The position numbers and the translations under genes are program-made. Positions 1 to 6,982 of a stretch of DNA of 14,095 nt are shown in pieces. Every line of letters starts with the position of its first letter. Position 1 is the first letter of the stretch. The DNA lies in the NCBI GenBank assembly GCA_017743585.1, contig JAGHYP010000044.1, positions 1 through 14,095 on the forward strand. The letters are read 5' to 3'. Source of the stretch: Chloroflexota bacterium (GTDB lineage: Bacteria; Chloroflexota; Anaerolineae; Aggregatilineales; UBA2796). A model generated the notes under the pieces. That model saw only the letters and a program-made list of their open reading frames with translations, did not search any database and was not told where the DNA came from.

Positions 1-300
1 GCGCTCAAACGCCTGCCCCAGCAACGTGATCGCAGCGCCGAGCGCCGTCTGACCTTCGGCGCGCAGCGTCGGCGGCGTGAAATCTTCCACTGAGACAAGC
101 TGCACCACTTGCTGCGCGCTATCGGCGAAGGTGATCACGCTCAAGTACACCGTCTCAATGGCGTGCGGATTGTTCATCAGCTCTTGATGGATCATGGTGA
201 CGCCTTGCTGAACGGCTTGGATCGGCGCGCCGCGCATTGAGCCCGAGGTATCCAGCAGCAAGTAAACAGGTCGGCGACGGACAAAGTCTTCTGTGTTCAA
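1..300 (-). CDS. VWA-domain protein (TerY/YegL-like), 3' end outside window
   Basis: Translating the minus strand from a TTG at 300 gives 100 residues with no stop before the window edge, so this is the N-terminal part of a longer protein. It begins LNTEDFVRRRPVYLLLDTSG and reads straight into a von Willebrand A fold. The MIDAS metal-site motif DTSGSM lies at residues 17-22, a second strand reads YLSVITFAD, and the threonine-bearing segment GQTALGAAITLL follows near the end. This arrangement resembles the stand-alone cytoplasmic VWA proteins of the TerY/YegL type, which bind a divalent metal and protein partners; the actual role here is unknown. The TTG start is chosen because GAGGGG (308-313) lies 7 nt upstream and the first ATG falls inside the MIDAS motif. 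It lies 44 nt downstream of the beta-sandwich protein on the same strand and is probably co-transcribed with it. Confidence in the fold is high and in any function low. Confidence 0.85.
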   Translation of the reverse strand, partial: MNTEDFVRRRPVYLLLDTSGSMRGAPIQAVQQGVTMIHQELMNNPHAIETVYLSVITFADSAQQVVQLVSVEDFTPPTLRAEGQTALGAAITLLGQAFER

Positions 301-344
301 GGCACCACCCCTCGTATCGGAATGACGTGAAATTGTGCGTTTGC

Positions 345-1586
345 CTAGCGCGGCGGCAAGACCACGACGTTGGTGAAGCGCAAGCGCGCGCTCGGCGCGG
401 CGAACGTGCCAGCCGCCAGCAGGATGCCGTATTCATCGCGCGGCTGAGGATCGCTGCTGCGCACGCTGCCCACTTGCTGATCGTCCACGAACAGCGTGAA
501 GACATCGCCCACAGCGAGGACGCGCAAAGTATGCTTCGCTTGCGCGTCAAAGTTGGCGATTCGCCGCGCGCTGATGAGCGTCCTGAGCGTGCTGCCGCCG
601 CGCTGCACTGTGAAGGTGAACTCGCCTGTGCCGCGCACTTCGAAGAAGTGGAAAATAGCGTCCTCGCCGTCTTTATAGGCGCGCACGCCTATGCCGTAGC
701 TCCAGCCGCGCCCTTGATTCGATGGATCGCTGATCACCTCAGCGCGCACGTCCACATCTCTCGGAAAACTCTTGTTCGGCCGGCTCCAGCTCAGCACGTT
801 GTTCCTCAGAACTTCGAAGACAAGCGAGTTGTTCTCGAGATAGACGTTGCTGTTGGCGCTGCTGCCTGTTCCCCACGCATTTGGATTGCTATCAGGAAAC
901 GTATCGCGGAAGAGCGCGCGCTGCCGCACAACTTCGTAGACGGCGATCTTGCGGAACTCGACCTTGTGCTTGCTGACGCCGCTATACGTGCCTGCCATCA
1001 GGCCGAAAAAATGCTCGCGATCGGGCGTCACAGGCAGCGTATTGTTGACGAACTGCCGAATCAGGCGACCGTTCACGTAAAACGTGAACGTATTGCCGCT
1101 CGCCAAGACGCGCAGCTGGATGGGACGATTGGCGTCGAAGCCCGTCAGCTTGCCGCGCTCAATGTTATCAACGTATTTGCTTGCCTCAGGCGGGCGCACT
1201 GAGAATTCCCATGTGCCATTGCCTGCCACCCCGAAATGATAAAACGTGCTGTTGAGATCGCGGCTGCTGACGCGCAGCAGCACTGCCAAATTCCAATTGC
1301 CACTGCTATCGGGCTCGATTGCGCGCGCTTCGACCTCGATCTCGATATCATCGGGCACTGTCAGCGCAGGCGTGATCCAAACCGCTTTGCTTTCCTCGCC
1401 CACTTCAATGGTCACTGCGTTTTGTGTGACGTTGAATGAGCCAGTCGTGCTACCAAGCTCCCAGCCGCTGTAATTGCCGCCGAATATTTCTTCGAAGAGC
1501 AAGCGCCGAGCCGTCTGTGCCTCAGCTGGCAGCGCAGAGAAGCCCATCAGGCTGAGCGTGAGCAGGAATACAAGCATACGGCGCAT
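345..1586 (-). CDS. Secreted protein with two concanavalin-like (LamG/DUF1080-type) beta-sandwich domains
   Basis: 413 aa. The N-terminus MRRMLVFLLTLSLMGFSALPAEAQ is a classical Sec signal peptide, probably cut after AEA or AEAQ. The mature protein is an internal duplication: domain 1 is about residues 29-218 and domain 2 about 224-410. Each half has the same order of landmarks: an aromatic/acidic opening (LLFEEIF, ALFRDTF), a strand with HFGV or HFFEV, a Phe-rich strand (WEFSV, FTFTV), the hydrophobic pair LRVLASGNTFTFYVNG and LRVLAVGDVFTLFVDD, and a closing AGT segment. This is the pattern of laminin-G/concanavalin-like lectin folds such as the DUF1080 family, which usually bind or act on glycans. 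No catalytic residues can be assigned, so a glycan- or surface-binding role is inference. The ATG at 1586 follows GGAGAG (1595-1600) by 8 nt. A TGCTATGAT extended -10-like sequence on the minus strand (1731-1739) may give it its own transcript besides readthrough from upstream. Confidence 0.85.
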   Translation of the reverse strand: MRRMLVFLLTLSLMGFSALPAEAQTARRLLFEEIFGGNYSGWELGSTTGSFNVTQNAVTIEVGEESKAVWITPALTVPDDIEIEVEARAIEPDSSGNWNLAVLLRVSSRDLNSTFYHFGVAGNGTWEFSVRPPEASKYVDNIERGKLTGFDANRPIQLRVLASGNTFTFYVNGRLIRQFVNNTLPVTPDREHFFGLMAGTYSGVSKHKVEFRKIAVYEVVRQRALFRDTFPDSNPNAWGTGSSANSNVYLENNSLVFEVLRNNVLSWSRPNKSFPRDVDVRAEVISDPSNQGRGWSYGIGVRAYKDGEDAIFHFFEVRGTGEFTFTVQRGGSTLRTLISARRIANFDAQAKHTLRVLAVGDVFTLFVDDQQVGSVRSSDPQPRDEYGILLAAGTFAAPSARLRFTNVVVLPPR

Positions 1587-1740
1587 GGGAAGATCTCTCC
1601 TTCAGAGCATAGCGAGGCGAGCAGAGGGCTGACAGGCGCGCTGGAGTTCGCCAAGCACATCGCGACCTTCCGAAAACTGCTCGTCTCAGGCGGTCAGCGC
1701 AGGCTGCATAAGCGCCCTGTGAAAGGCTCAATCATAGCAA

Positions 1741-1974
1741 TCATTCCTTTGGCGGCTCGTCTTCAGGGAAGCGCGGCGGCTGCCGAAAGTCGCGACGAAG
1801 GCGCGCCGCCGCCAAGAACAAACCGCTCACAATGGTGGCGATCACTAGCACGTCGAAAAACTGCGGCGTCAAAAAGTCCACGCGAGCGCTTGACCGAACC
1901 GGAAAGGCTGAATTTCTCAGTTGATCTCGGCTGATCGTAGCCTGATTCAAATGCCGAGACAAGCCCTTGCTCAC
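1741..1974 (-). CDS. Small single-pass membrane protein, translationally coupled to the M23 protein
   Basis: 77 aa, not recognised as a named family. The start is GTG at 1974-1972, overlapping the TGA stop (1973-1971) of the preceding M23 protein as GTGA; this is a classic translational-coupling junction and the main reason to call the gene real. Residues 1-35 are polar and basic, residues about 39-57 (FFDVLVIATIVSGLFLAAA) form one transmembrane helix, and the tail is basic then acidic, ending PEDEPPKE. By the positive-inside rule the RLRRDFR stretch after the helix suggests a cytoplasmic C-terminus. Because the upstream partner lacks a signal peptide, this little protein could be its membrane docking or export partner; that is inference. 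The next gene downstream on this strand starts 154 nt away. Confidence is reduced by the short length and lack of a known family. Confidence 0.65.
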   Translation of the reverse strand: MSKGLSRHLNQATISRDQLRNSAFPVRSSARVDFLTPQFFDVLVIATIVSGLFLAAARLRRDFRQPPRFPEDEPPKE

Positions 1975-3824
1975 GGTTGCGCGGGGCGGTTGCTATAGAT
2001 GAACGCACGCGGATCGACGTAGTCACGCTCGACGCGCGCCATATCTAGACCTGGCCAATCGCCAGGCGCGCTTCCGAGGACGCTCGTTGGGCTGATATCG
2101 AAGTGCAGGTGCGGCGCTGAGCGGAAGACGCCATAGGCATCGCTAATCACGGCAATGCGCTGCCCACGCACCACGCGGTCGCCGGCGCGCACCAGCATCT
2201 CGCCGACGTGACCATAGCGGCTATAGACCACTTGCCCAGTGCTGATGAGCGGGTCGTGCCGGATCACGATCACATCGCCCCAGCTGCCCGGAAGCCGCTG
2301 CGCATTGGTCACCACGCCACTCGCCACTGCGTAGACGGGCTGCCTAAGTGTGCTGCCGCGTTGCATAACCAGATCGTCGCCTGTGTGAATGGCCGGCTTG
2401 CCAAGCAGCAGGTAGCGGTTCCGGTATGGATTGGTGGAGATCCACGTCTCGGGCCACGTTGTGTCGCCGCGCGCTTGGCGCTCCTGCGGCAAACCGACGG
2501 GCGAGTCGAAGCCATCGGCGAGGTAGCGCGGCGGCTGATTCCAGCCCAACACTTGCCGCCAGCGGATCGCGTCAAAGGCGATCTCGCGCCCGCGCTCGCC
2601 TGTCAGATCGTTGAGGAAAACAACGCCCGCGTTCGGAGTGTTGACGTCGAACCGATAGACGCCCAGCGAGACCCACAGCGAGTCTATAGCGACCTGCGAG
2701 ACGCGCACTTCCAAGTCCGCCACCTGCCCCACGATGCCGTTGATCTTGTAGCGCGCGTTGCGCGTCGAGGCATGCTGCGAAGGCACATAGGCGGAGATCT
2801 CATACCAGCCGCTGGCAGGCAAGCGCGGCGCCCAGCGCACCCAAACTCGGCTGAAGGTATCGCTCGTGGCAAGATAGCGGCTCGTCCAGCCTTCCTCGTT
2901 GCGGAAGCTCTGCAGAGGAATAGGCGAGCCGTCATATGTGCCTTCGGCATAACCCTCATCGCCCGGCTTGATGACAATTTCCGCGCCGTAGCGCCCATCG
3001 GTCGGTTTGCTGCCGATCCCAACGGGCACTTCGCCCGTCATCTTGACGTTGACGGCAGGAAAGCTCTCCCGGTTGAGCGTCCCGAAGCGAAACCAGCTCA
3101 AGCCGGGCGCTTTGTAGGTGACCGTTGCCACCACGCGCGCCCGATCCATGTCTTCCCGCGTCAAGCGATTGCCCCGCCCTTGATAGCCCTGCAGGACAGG
3201 GATGATCGGCAGCCCATAGTTGCCCCATGTTTCGTAGACCGTCTGCAAGGCTGCGTCAGGAGTCTGGCCGAAATCCGCCCAGTAGGTCTGCGGATGAATG
3301 CTATTGATGTAGGGGCGCCACTCCTGCGGAAAAATGCTGTTGAAATGCCGCGGGCGCGGATCGACGCTCATGCCGATGTGAAAATCAGGGGGCAAGCCCG
3401 CGCGCAGCCGCGTCACGAACGGACGCACGTTAGCACGCCCGCCAACCCAGTAGCCTGTGAACGGCTCAACGTCCAAGATCAGCGAGCGCACGCCCGGGCG
3501 GCTGCAGGCCTGGATCACAAGGTCTGCCTCTGCTATCGGATTGATGCCCTTCGGGATGTACCAGGCATGAAACTCCAGGTTGGCAGCGGCTAACTTGGCG
3601 ACCCAGCGATCGATATCGGCGACGCCGCGAATGGCGAGATCGGGCTTCGGATCGCCGGGCCCGATGTTGCCCATCCACTCGCTCGCCTCGCCTATCTTGA
3701 CCCACACTGCCTCAACAGCCGGCGCAAATTTTTGCAGCACGCCGATGATTTCCTCTATCGTGTTCTCGGCGACCGTGCGCCCATGCACGTACCACACAGC
3801 CACCTTGCCGTCGTAAACGGTCAT
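1971..3824 (-). CDS. Multidomain protein: TIM-barrel glycosidase-like, golvesin-like, M23 metallopeptidase
   Basis: 617 aa in three parts. Residues 1-265 resemble glycosidase TIM barrels (GH25-like or related): alternating beta strands such as VAVWYV, FHAWYIP, SLILDVEPF and IIPVLQGYQG, with acidic D118/E120 in LDVE as candidate catalytic residues. Residues about 270-425 resemble the golvesin/xanthan-lyase C-terminal beta domain, with the characteristic WVRWAP, GWYEISAYVPS and FDAIRW strands. Residues about 465-612 are a LytM/M23 peptidase with zinc ligands H480 and D484 (HTGDD), H539 (YGH) and H572/H574 (PHLHFD), so it is predicted to be an active peptidoglycan endopeptidase. The ATG at 3824 has GAGAGGAG at 3831-3838. 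No signal peptide is present, and an in-frame TGA lies just 12 nt upstream of the ATG, so no longer start is available. Its last bases overlap the small membrane protein gene. Domain calls are firm for M23 and moderate for the other two. Confidence 0.88.
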   Translation of the reverse strand: MTVYDGKVAVWYVHGRTVAENTIEEIIGVLQKFAPAVEAVWVKIGEASEWMGNIGPGDPKPDLAIRGVADIDRWVAKLAAANLEFHAWYIPKGINPIAEADLVIQACSRPGVRSLILDVEPFTGYWVGGRANVRPFVTRLRAGLPPDFHIGMSVDPRPRHFNSIFPQEWRPYINSIHPQTYWADFGQTPDAALQTVYETWGNYGLPIIPVLQGYQGRGNRLTREDMDRARVVATVTYKAPGLSWFRFGTLNRESFPAVNVKMTGEVPVGIGSKPTDGRYGAEIVIKPGDEGYAEGTYDGSPIPLQSFRNEEGWTSRYLATSDTFSRVWVRWAPRLPASGWYEISAYVPSQHASTRNARYKINGIVGQVADLEVRVSQVAIDSLWVSLGVYRFDVNTPNAGVVFLNDLTGERGREIAFDAIRWRQVLGWNQPPRYLADGFDSPVGLPQERQARGDTTWPETWISTNPYRNRYLLLGKPAIHTGDDLVMQRGSTLRQPVYAVASGVVTNAQRLPGSWGDVIVIRHDPLISTGQVVYSRYGHVGEMLVRAGDRVVRGQRIAVISDAYGVFRSAPHLHFDISPTSVLGSAPGDWPGLDMARVERDYVDPRAFIYSNRPAQP

Positions 3825-3867
3825 GGCAGACTCCTCTCAGCCGCGAACCTTTTCATAACTGCATGTC

Positions 3868-3901
3868 ATTATATTGTAGCGATGAATGCCGCGTATGGAA
3901 A
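3868..3901 (-). promoter_or_regulatory. Candidate sigma-70-like promoter for the M23 cassette
   Basis: On the minus strand TTTCCA (3901-3896) is followed after 17 nt by TACAAT (3878-3873), a 4/6 and a 5/6 match to the -35 and -10 consensus. An overlapping perfect TATAAT lies 5 nt further on (3873-3868). Transcription would begin about 40 nt before the ATG at 3824. Based on consensus matching only. Confidence 0.45.
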
Positions 3902-3998
3902 GTTCGCGTATCGCGCCTGCGGGAGCGCCTTGATCGCTGCGCTTTCTCGCAGTGTTGTAACAATTCACTAGGCAAAGCGCATAGCACAGCGTCGCTTG

Positions 3999-4007
3999 TG
4001 CTAAGAT
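3999..4007 (+). promoter_or_regulatory. Candidate extended -10 element upstream of the CpaF ATPase gene
   Basis: TGC followed by TAAGAT (4002-4007) matches the TGn-extended -10 pattern, with no convincing -35. It would give a leader of about 70 nt before the ATPase gene. It lies in the 261-nt region between the divergent M23 and CpaF genes, where nothing coding was recognised. Weak evidence. Confidence 0.3.
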
Positions 4008-4085
4008 ACAGTCAATCCGCGCGCCATGCGGATTGTGCCAAATGGCTGCGCCGCGCATTGAAGAGTCGCAAGAGGTATGCAACAG

Positions 4086-5540
4086 ATGGGATCGCCTTTA
4101 TCACGTCGCCCGAACAAGCCCGTTGAAGAAGCTCGCAAAGCTGCACCTGAGGTGCGCCCTGCGAATGCGCCGCCATCGCCGCCTGCGCCTGAGAAGCCTG
4201 TCGAAGAAGCGCGCGGTTACGTCCCGCCGCCCAAGCGCCGCACCACGCCGCGCGTCGCCGAGTTGCGCCGCCAACTGCGCCCGAAGCTGCTCGCCGCGCC
4301 AAACGAGGCGGACGAATGGCAGCGCGATAACCCTGAGCATCAGAAGATCATCGTGGATCGGCTGAACATCTTCTTGCAGCGCGCTAATTTGCAGCTGCCC
4401 AAGCCTGAGTACGAAGAGCTGCGCGAGGCGCTCCTAGATGACATCCTAGGCTGGGGCGCTATTGATCCGCTTATCCGCGACCGATCGTACAGCGAGATCA
4501 TGGTTAACGGTCCGGATATCATCTTCGCAGAGCGGAAGGGGAAGCTGATCGAGACCGAGTACGTTTTCGATGATGAAGAACACGCCGATTGGGTCGCGCA
4601 GAAGATCGTGCGGCGCTTGATGCGCCGCTTCGACCGTGAACATCCGATGACCGACGCACGCCTGCCCGACGGATCGCGCGTGCATCTGGTGCGCAGGCCA
4701 TCTGCCCTGCAAGGCATCACGATGACCATCCGCAAATTCCCTGAGAAAGTGCTGACCGTGCAGGACTTGATCCGTTTCGGCTCGATGACTCAGGAAGTGG
4801 CGGACTTTTTGCAAGCGTGCATCGTGGCGCGCTTGAACATTGTCGTAGCGGGCGGCACAGGCAGCGGCAAGACGACTTTGCTCAACGTCCTCTCGTCTTT
4901 CATCCCTGAGGATGAGCGGATTGTGACCATCGAAGACGCAGCAGAGCTGCAATTGACGCAGCGGCATGTGGTGCGCCTCGAGACAGCGCCGCCCGTGCCG
5001 GGCGCTAAAGATGGCACAGGGCAGCTGACTATCCGCGATTTGGTGAGGGGCAGCCTGCGGATGCGCCCTGATCGGATTGTGATCGGCGAGTGCCGCGGTG
5101 GCGAGGCGCTCGACATGCTCCAAGCCATGAACACCGGTCACGACGGCTCGCTGACCACTATTCACGCCAATTCGCCGCGCGATGCAATCGCGCGCCTTGA
5201 GACGCTTGCGCTCATGGCGGGTGTGGACTTGCCAGTCAACGTGGTGCGCCGTCAAATCGCCAGTGCCATTCAGCTGATCATCCAACAAGCGCGCTTGAAA
5301 GATGGCAGCCGCAAGATTGTTCAAATCTCTGAGATTCAAGGCATGGAAGGCGATAGCATCGTCATGCAAGACCTGTTCGTCTACAGGACGCCCGACCACA
5401 AAGGCCCTGGCCCGAGCCACACTGGCGGCGGCACCCTTCAGCCAACAGGCTATCGCACCAAGTTCAGCGAGCGGTTTGAGCAGGCAGGCTTCAAACTATC
5501 GGCCAAAATCTTCGGCAGCGGCGCTGGCGGCAGAGCCTGA
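4086..5540 (+). CDS. cpaF: CpaF/TadA-type secretion ATPase (type II/IV secretion family)
   Basis: 484 aa from the ATG at 4086; numbering here uses an in-frame ATG at 4077 (487 aa). The start at 4086 is preferred because AGAGG (4071-4075) is 10 nt upstream of it but only 1 nt from 4077. The protein is a hexameric cytoplasmic ATPase that powers Tad/Flp pilus or related secretion machines. Visible motifs are Walker A GGTGSGKT (259-266), an Asp box TIEDAAEL (284-291), Walker B RIVIGE with E338, and the His box GHDGSLTTIHANSP (354-367). The N-terminal domain contains LGWGAIDPL and EIMVNGPDIIF, typical of CpaF. The first 60 residues are a Pro/Lys-rich, probably disordered tail with KPVEEAR repeated at 14-20 and 40-46. 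No tadB, tadC, tadZ, pilin or prepilin peptidase gene is next to it, so its partner complex must be encoded elsewhere. Family call is very secure; pathway is inferred. Confidence 0.95.
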   Translation: MGSPLSRRPNKPVEEARKAAPEVRPANAPPSPPAPEKPVEEARGYVPPPKRRTTPRVAELRRQLRPKLLAAPNEADEWQRDNPEHQKIIVDRLNIFLQRANLQLPKPEYEELREALLDDILGWGAIDPLIRDRSYSEIMVNGPDIIFAERKGKLIETEYVFDDEEHADWVAQKIVRRLMRRFDREHPMTDARLPDGSRVHLVRRPSALQGITMTIRKFPEKVLTVQDLIRFGSMTQEVADFLQACIVARLNIVVAGGTGSGKTTLLNVLSSFIPEDERIVTIEDAAELQLTQRHVVRLETAPPVPGAKDGTGQLTIRDLVRGSLRMRPDRIVIGECRGGEALDMLQAMNTGHDGSLTTIHANSPRDAIARLETLALMAGVDLPVNVVRRQIASAIQLIIQQARLKDGSRKIVQISEIQGMEGDSIVMQDLFVYRTPDHKGPGPSHTGGGTLQPTGYRTKFSERFEQAGFKLSAKIFGSGAGGRA

Positions 5541-5563
5541 TCACTGCGCAATGTCATGCGCAA

Positions 5564-5593
5564 TCTAGCCGCTGTGCCGCGATGGCGGCTAGA
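5564..5593. repeat. 9-bp perfect inverted repeat in convergent intergenic gap
   Basis: TCTAGCCGC (5564-5572) is the exact reverse complement of GCGGCTAGA (5585-5593), with a 12-nt loop. It lies 24 nt after the CpaF stop, before the convergent kinase gene. It could act as a terminator or mRNA-stabilising hairpin, but no T-tract follows on either strand, so intrinsic termination is not established. Confidence 0.45.
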
Positions 5594-5632
5594 AGTTCGC
5601 GGCGACGCAGCGCGCCACCTTTTCAATCAATG

Positions 5633-5649
5633 TCGAGCGCTGCGCTCGA
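5633..5649. repeat. Compact hairpin sequence downstream of the histidine kinase gene
   Basis: TCGAGCGC T GCGCTCGA is a near-perfect palindrome around one base; as RNA it would fold with a 7-bp stem and CTG/CAG loop. It lies 23 nt beyond the kinase stop on that gene's transcript. No U-run follows, so it may be a processing or Rho-associated hairpin rather than an intrinsic terminator. Confidence 0.4.
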
Positions 5650-5675
5650 ATCACAGCCTAGAAATCACAGCCTAG
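5649..5675. repeat. Tandem 13-mer duplication overlapping the kinase stop codon
   Basis: AATCACAGCCTAG occurs at 5649-5661 and again at 5663-5675, a 14-bp period. The second copy contains the TAG stop of the minus-strand kinase (5674-5672). It looks like a short slippage duplication at the gene end. Confidence 0.7.
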
Positions 5676-6910
5676 CGCGCTACATCGCCTGAGATGGGTA
5701 GCAAGATGTGAAAAGTAGCGCCAGGGCAAGCCTGCTCGTCATAGCCGTTGCTCTCTGCCCACACGCGCCCATTGTGCGCTTCCACCACGCGCGCCACAAT
5801 GGTCAGCCCGATGCCCAAGCCCATGCCCATGAAGTCCGTCTTGCTGGTGCGCCCGCGATTCACATCAATGCTGGTGTAGAACGGCTTGAAGAGCAGGCGC
5901 AGATGATCGGGCTGAATGCCGATGCCGTGATCGCTGACGCGCACGTGCAGAAATTCTGCCTGTTTGCCAATGTGAAATGTGATCGGGCCGCCGCCGTCAG
6001 GCGTCGCCTTGATCGCGTTGCTGACCAAGTTGCTGAAGGCGAGCCGCAAAAGCGTAGCATCTGCTACGATCATCTGATTCCAGCACTCGCCGCTCGCCTC
6101 AACGCGCAAGCGGCGGCGCTCTAGAGCAGGGCGGTACTCTTCAATCGCCTCACGTGCCAGTGTGCCGACCACAACAGGCGACATGAAAGCGTCGATCTGA
6201 TTTGCCGCCAAGCGCGCCATCACGACTACCTCGTTCATGACGGCATGCAAGCGCTGCACGCCTGCCATCGCCGAGTTGGCGAGCTCGACGTAGCTTGGAT
6301 CGACCCGCGGATCGGCTTGCAGTCGTTGGTGCAACATCTGGATGTAGCCTGAAAGCACGGTCAGCGGCGTGCGCAGCTCATGCGAGACTTGCGTGAGGAA
6401 GGCGGTCTTGGCGCGCTCAAGGTTGCGCAGCTCAGCGTTATCTTCTTGGAGCTTGCGCACAGTGCGTTCTAACTGACTCGTCAGGTCTGCTTGCATCTCT
6501 TTGGTGGCGCGGCGCTGCTCGTCGTCGCCGAGTCTTTCGATGCGCCCGCCTAGGAAGTCATGAATGGCGGCAGCGAGCGTGCGCGAGTCAATCGGCTTGG
6601 TGATGTAGCCGATGCAGCCTGCCGCCAGAGCGCGCTCGCGCACCTGCTTTTCGTCGTGCGCGGTCATCGCCACAATCGGCAGCGCCTCGCCTGCAATGGC
6701 GCGAATGCGCGCCGCGATCACTTCGCCCGAGAGGTCGGGCAGATTCAGGTCTGTTAAGACCAGATCAGGTGTCCGCTGCTTGAGGATGTCCAAGCCTTCC
6801 AAGCCGTTTCGCGCGGTCAGCACTTCGAAGTCACGCTGCAAAATCTTGCGCACCAAGTTGCGCGCGTGGGCATCATCTTCGATGTAAAGAATCGTCCGTC
6901 TCTCAGGCAC
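5672..6910 (-). CDS. Soluble REC-domain histidine kinase (response regulator/sensor kinase hybrid)
   Basis: 412 aa. Residues 1-120 form a receiver domain with the acidic pocket E11-D12-D13, phospho-acceptor D54 (VLTDLNLP), T83 and K105 (TKP). A coiled-coil linker (about 128-168) leads to the HisKA dimerisation domain with phospho-donor H177 in SHELRTP. The HATPase domain follows: N box N294/N298, G1 box DHGIGI (327-332), F box FKPF, and G2 box GMGLGIGLTI (about 361-370). All catalytic residues are present. There is no transmembrane segment or sensor domain, so it is a cytoplasmic kinase whose activity is probably set by phosphorylation of its own REC domain by another kinase; that is inferred from this architecture. 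The start is GTG at 6910, the only option because an in-frame TGA lies two codons upstream; the ribosome site is weak. No response regulator gene adjoins it, so it is an orphan. It converges on the CpaF gene. Confidence 0.93.
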   Translation of the reverse strand: MPERRTILYIEDDAHARNLVRKILQRDFEVLTARNGLEGLDILKQRTPDLVLTDLNLPDLSGEVIAARIRAIAGEALPIVAMTAHDEKQVRERALAAGCIGYITKPIDSRTLAAAIHDFLGGRIERLGDDEQRRATKEMQADLTSQLERTVRKLQEDNAELRNLERAKTAFLTQVSHELRTPLTVLSGYIQMLHQRLQADPRVDPSYVELANSAMAGVQRLHAVMNEVVVMARLAANQIDAFMSPVVVGTLAREAIEEYRPALERRRLRVEASGECWNQMIVADATLLRLAFSNLVSNAIKATPDGGGPITFHIGKQAEFLHVRVSDHGIGIQPDHLRLLFKPFYTSIDVNRGRTSKTDFMGMGLGIGLTIVARVVEAHNGRVWAESNGYDEQACPGATFHILLPISGDVAR

Positions 6911-6953
6911 GTCTCACGCATCTTTCGGCTGCTGATCAGAAAACTGACGCTGT

Positions 6954-6982
6954 ATGATACCCAGTTGCCTCGCGCCTTTCAA
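6954..6982 (-). promoter_or_regulatory. Sigma-70-like promoter for the REC-histidine kinase gene
   Basis: On the minus strand TTGAAA (6982-6977) and TATCAT (6959-6954) are separated by exactly 17 nt; each matches its consensus at 5 of 6 positions. The start of transcription would lie about 35 nt before the GTG at 6910. This is the best complete promoter in the window. Confidence 0.55.

Noticed and set aside
1627..1805. Protein-like plus-strand reading (LTGALEFAKHIATFRKLLVS) across the 154-nt gap
   Set aside because: No start, no recognisable family, and it continues antisense into the small membrane protein gene; may be chance.
2208..3593. Long plus-strand open frame (461 codons) opposite the M23 gene, and similar long antisense frames at 237-1202, 4446-5420 and 11034-11978
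   Set aside because: They are mirror frames of well-supported genes in GC-rich DNA, show no domain motifs, and have His/Arg/Ala-rich low-quality translations.
5564..5649. Intrinsic terminators for the CpaF and kinase genes
   Set aside because: Hairpins exist, but neither strand has a T-tract after them, so they are listed as repeats only.
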